64,000 bases of DNA, taken from assembly GCF_009295825.1 (NCBI RefSeq), contig NZ_WHKF01000001.1, forward strand, positions 275,088-339,087. Direction: 5' to 3'. The notes below the pieces were generated by a model. That model ran no database searches. It saw only the letters and a list, made by a program, of their open reading frames with translations, and was not told the DNA's origin. The stretch is from Marinifilum sp. N1E240 (GTDB lineage: Bacteria > Bacteroidota > Bacteroidia > Bacteroidales > Marinifilaceae). The translations under genes and the position numbers were made by a program. Shown here one piece after another: positions 63,300-64,000 of this stretch. The first letter of the stretch is position 1. Each line of letters starts with the position of its first letter.

Positions 63300-64000
63300 T
63301 TACGCTAACCATTCTTTTACTTCGTCTTGGCTAGGATTCTTTAATCCCATCTTCAATTTTTTATTCCAACCGCAAATGTCTTGGTGCAGTTTTGTATGTT
63401 TCTCTTCCTTAAGAGCCTCAACAGTTTGGAAACCTGCTTTACGAATAATTGGCATCCATTCCTGAGCAATACCCAATTCAATAAATTTTTCGTCGCTATC
63501 AACAGCAGCTTTCTTCTCTGGTCTCATTTGAGGGAAGAACAAAACATCTTGAATAGAGTGAGAGTTGGTCATCAACATTGTTAAACGGTCGATACCAATA
63601 CCCATACCTGATGTAGGAGGCATACCATATTCTAATGCACGAACAAAGTCCATATCAATAAACATTGCTTCGTCGTCACCTTTTTCGCTCAATTTCATTT
63701 GTTCCTGGAATCTTTCCAACTGATCAATAGGGTCATTCAGCTCAGAGTAAGCATTACAAACTTCCTTACCGTTAACCATCAACTCAAAACGCTCAGTTAA
63801 CTCAGGATTTTCTCTGTGCTTTTTACAAAGAGGCGACATTTCAACAGGATAATCGGTAATGAAAGTAGGTTGGATATAGTTTCCTTCGCACTTCTCACCA
63901 AAAATCTCATCAATCAATTTACCTTTTCCGAAAGTTTCATCAACTTCAATGTTTAACTGCTTACAAACATCACGAAGTTGAGCTTCATCCATTCCGTTAA
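63300..64000 (-). CDS. lysS: Lysine--tRNA ligase, C-terminal part (truncated by window edge)
   Basis: Class II lysyl-tRNA synthetase fragment of about 233 codons; the gene continues past the window's right end, so the anticodon-binding domain and motifs 1-2 are outside. Motif 3 is seen as [20 protein letters not shown], and the earlier [20 protein letters not shown] belongs to the catalytic core. After the usual end ([13 protein letters not shown]) there is an extra 70-residue C-terminal tail ([22 protein letters not shown]...), a feature I associate with Bacteroidota LysRS. The ATG at 63992 is internal, not the start. Confidence 0.95.
   Translation of the reverse strand, partial: NGMDEAQLRDVCKQLNIEVDETFGKGKLIDEIFGEKCEGNYIQPTFITDYPVEMSPLCKKHRENPELTERFELMVNGKEVCNAYSELNDPIDQLERFQEQMKLSEKGDDEAMFIDMDFVRALEYGMPPTSGMGIGIDRLTMLMTNSHSIQDVLFFPQMRPEKKAAVDSDEKFIELGIAQEWMPIIRKAGFQTVEALKEEKHTKLHQDICGWNKKLKMGLKNPSQDEVKEWLA

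Noticed and set aside
1-64000. Defence islands, CRISPR arrays, prophage or insertion sequences
   Set aside because: No Cas, restriction-modification, toxin-antitoxin, transposase or phage structural proteins were recognised, and no regularly spaced direct repeats were seen.

Overview
The window is an AT-rich stretch of chromosome from a member of the Bacteroidota. Clade markers are a two-gene L21-L27 operon behind a TTTG-N19-TAnnTTTG promoter, a DUF5686/CarboxypepD_reg outer-membrane protein, a DUF4286 protein, a DUF4369-type thioredoxin-fold lipoprotein, a trigger factor - ClpP - ClpX cluster, and almost no Shine-Dalgarno sequences. Ferredoxin-linked 2-oxoacid oxidation, a membrane pyrophosphatase and a quinol-coupled molybdoenzyme point to an anaerobic or facultative, possibly marine, Marinilabiliales-like organism. 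The placement is an inference from gene content, not from a marker-gene tree.

Layout. 0-8 kb holds a truncated porA, porB, a PLP aminotransferase, a molybdopterin oxidoreductase with a fused DmsB-DmsC-type partner, and a Cys/Met-metabolism PLP enzyme. Short GTAGGGAC-type palindromes separate several of these genes and are found nowhere else in the window. 8-16 kb carries rmuC, lpxH, a thioredoxin-fold lipoprotein lacking its redox cysteines, ribF, hppA and a Rieske-like lipoprotein. 16-25 kb has greA with a possible leader attenuator, a HIT protein, ruvC, an EamA exporter, a DUF4286 gene, a large TPR protein, serS, rpmA/rplU with a structured leader, a bifunctional-nuclease-family protein and a nucleoside permease. 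26-33 kb has a nucleoside-recognition (gate) membrane protein, thyA-folA-lipoprotein, then clpX, clpP, tig and tRNA-Leu(UAG). 33-43 kb is mostly envelope biogenesis (lptB, DUF5686, tatC, kdsD), plus recQ, a GNAT-like protein and a YbhN-like flippase-fold protein. 43-54 kb has rsmA, mgtE, purH and the rod-shape operon mreBCD-mrdA-rodA, which overlaps a convergent acpH-like gene. 54-64 kb has a cyclic-2,3-diphosphoglycerate-synthetase-like P-loop protein, a hybrid sensor kinase, a second EamA exporter, a 525-bp unexplained stretch, two small unknown genes, pgi, gpsA and the 3' part of lysS.

Most of the window is core housekeeping. I see no prophage, insertion sequence, CRISPR array, toxin-antitoxin pair or recognised defence locus. 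The best leads are the signal-less molybdoenzyme/fused FeS-anchor pair, the cDPG-synthetase-like protein, the 3Cys-1His Rieske variant, and candidate RNA leaders upstream of greA, rplU and purH.
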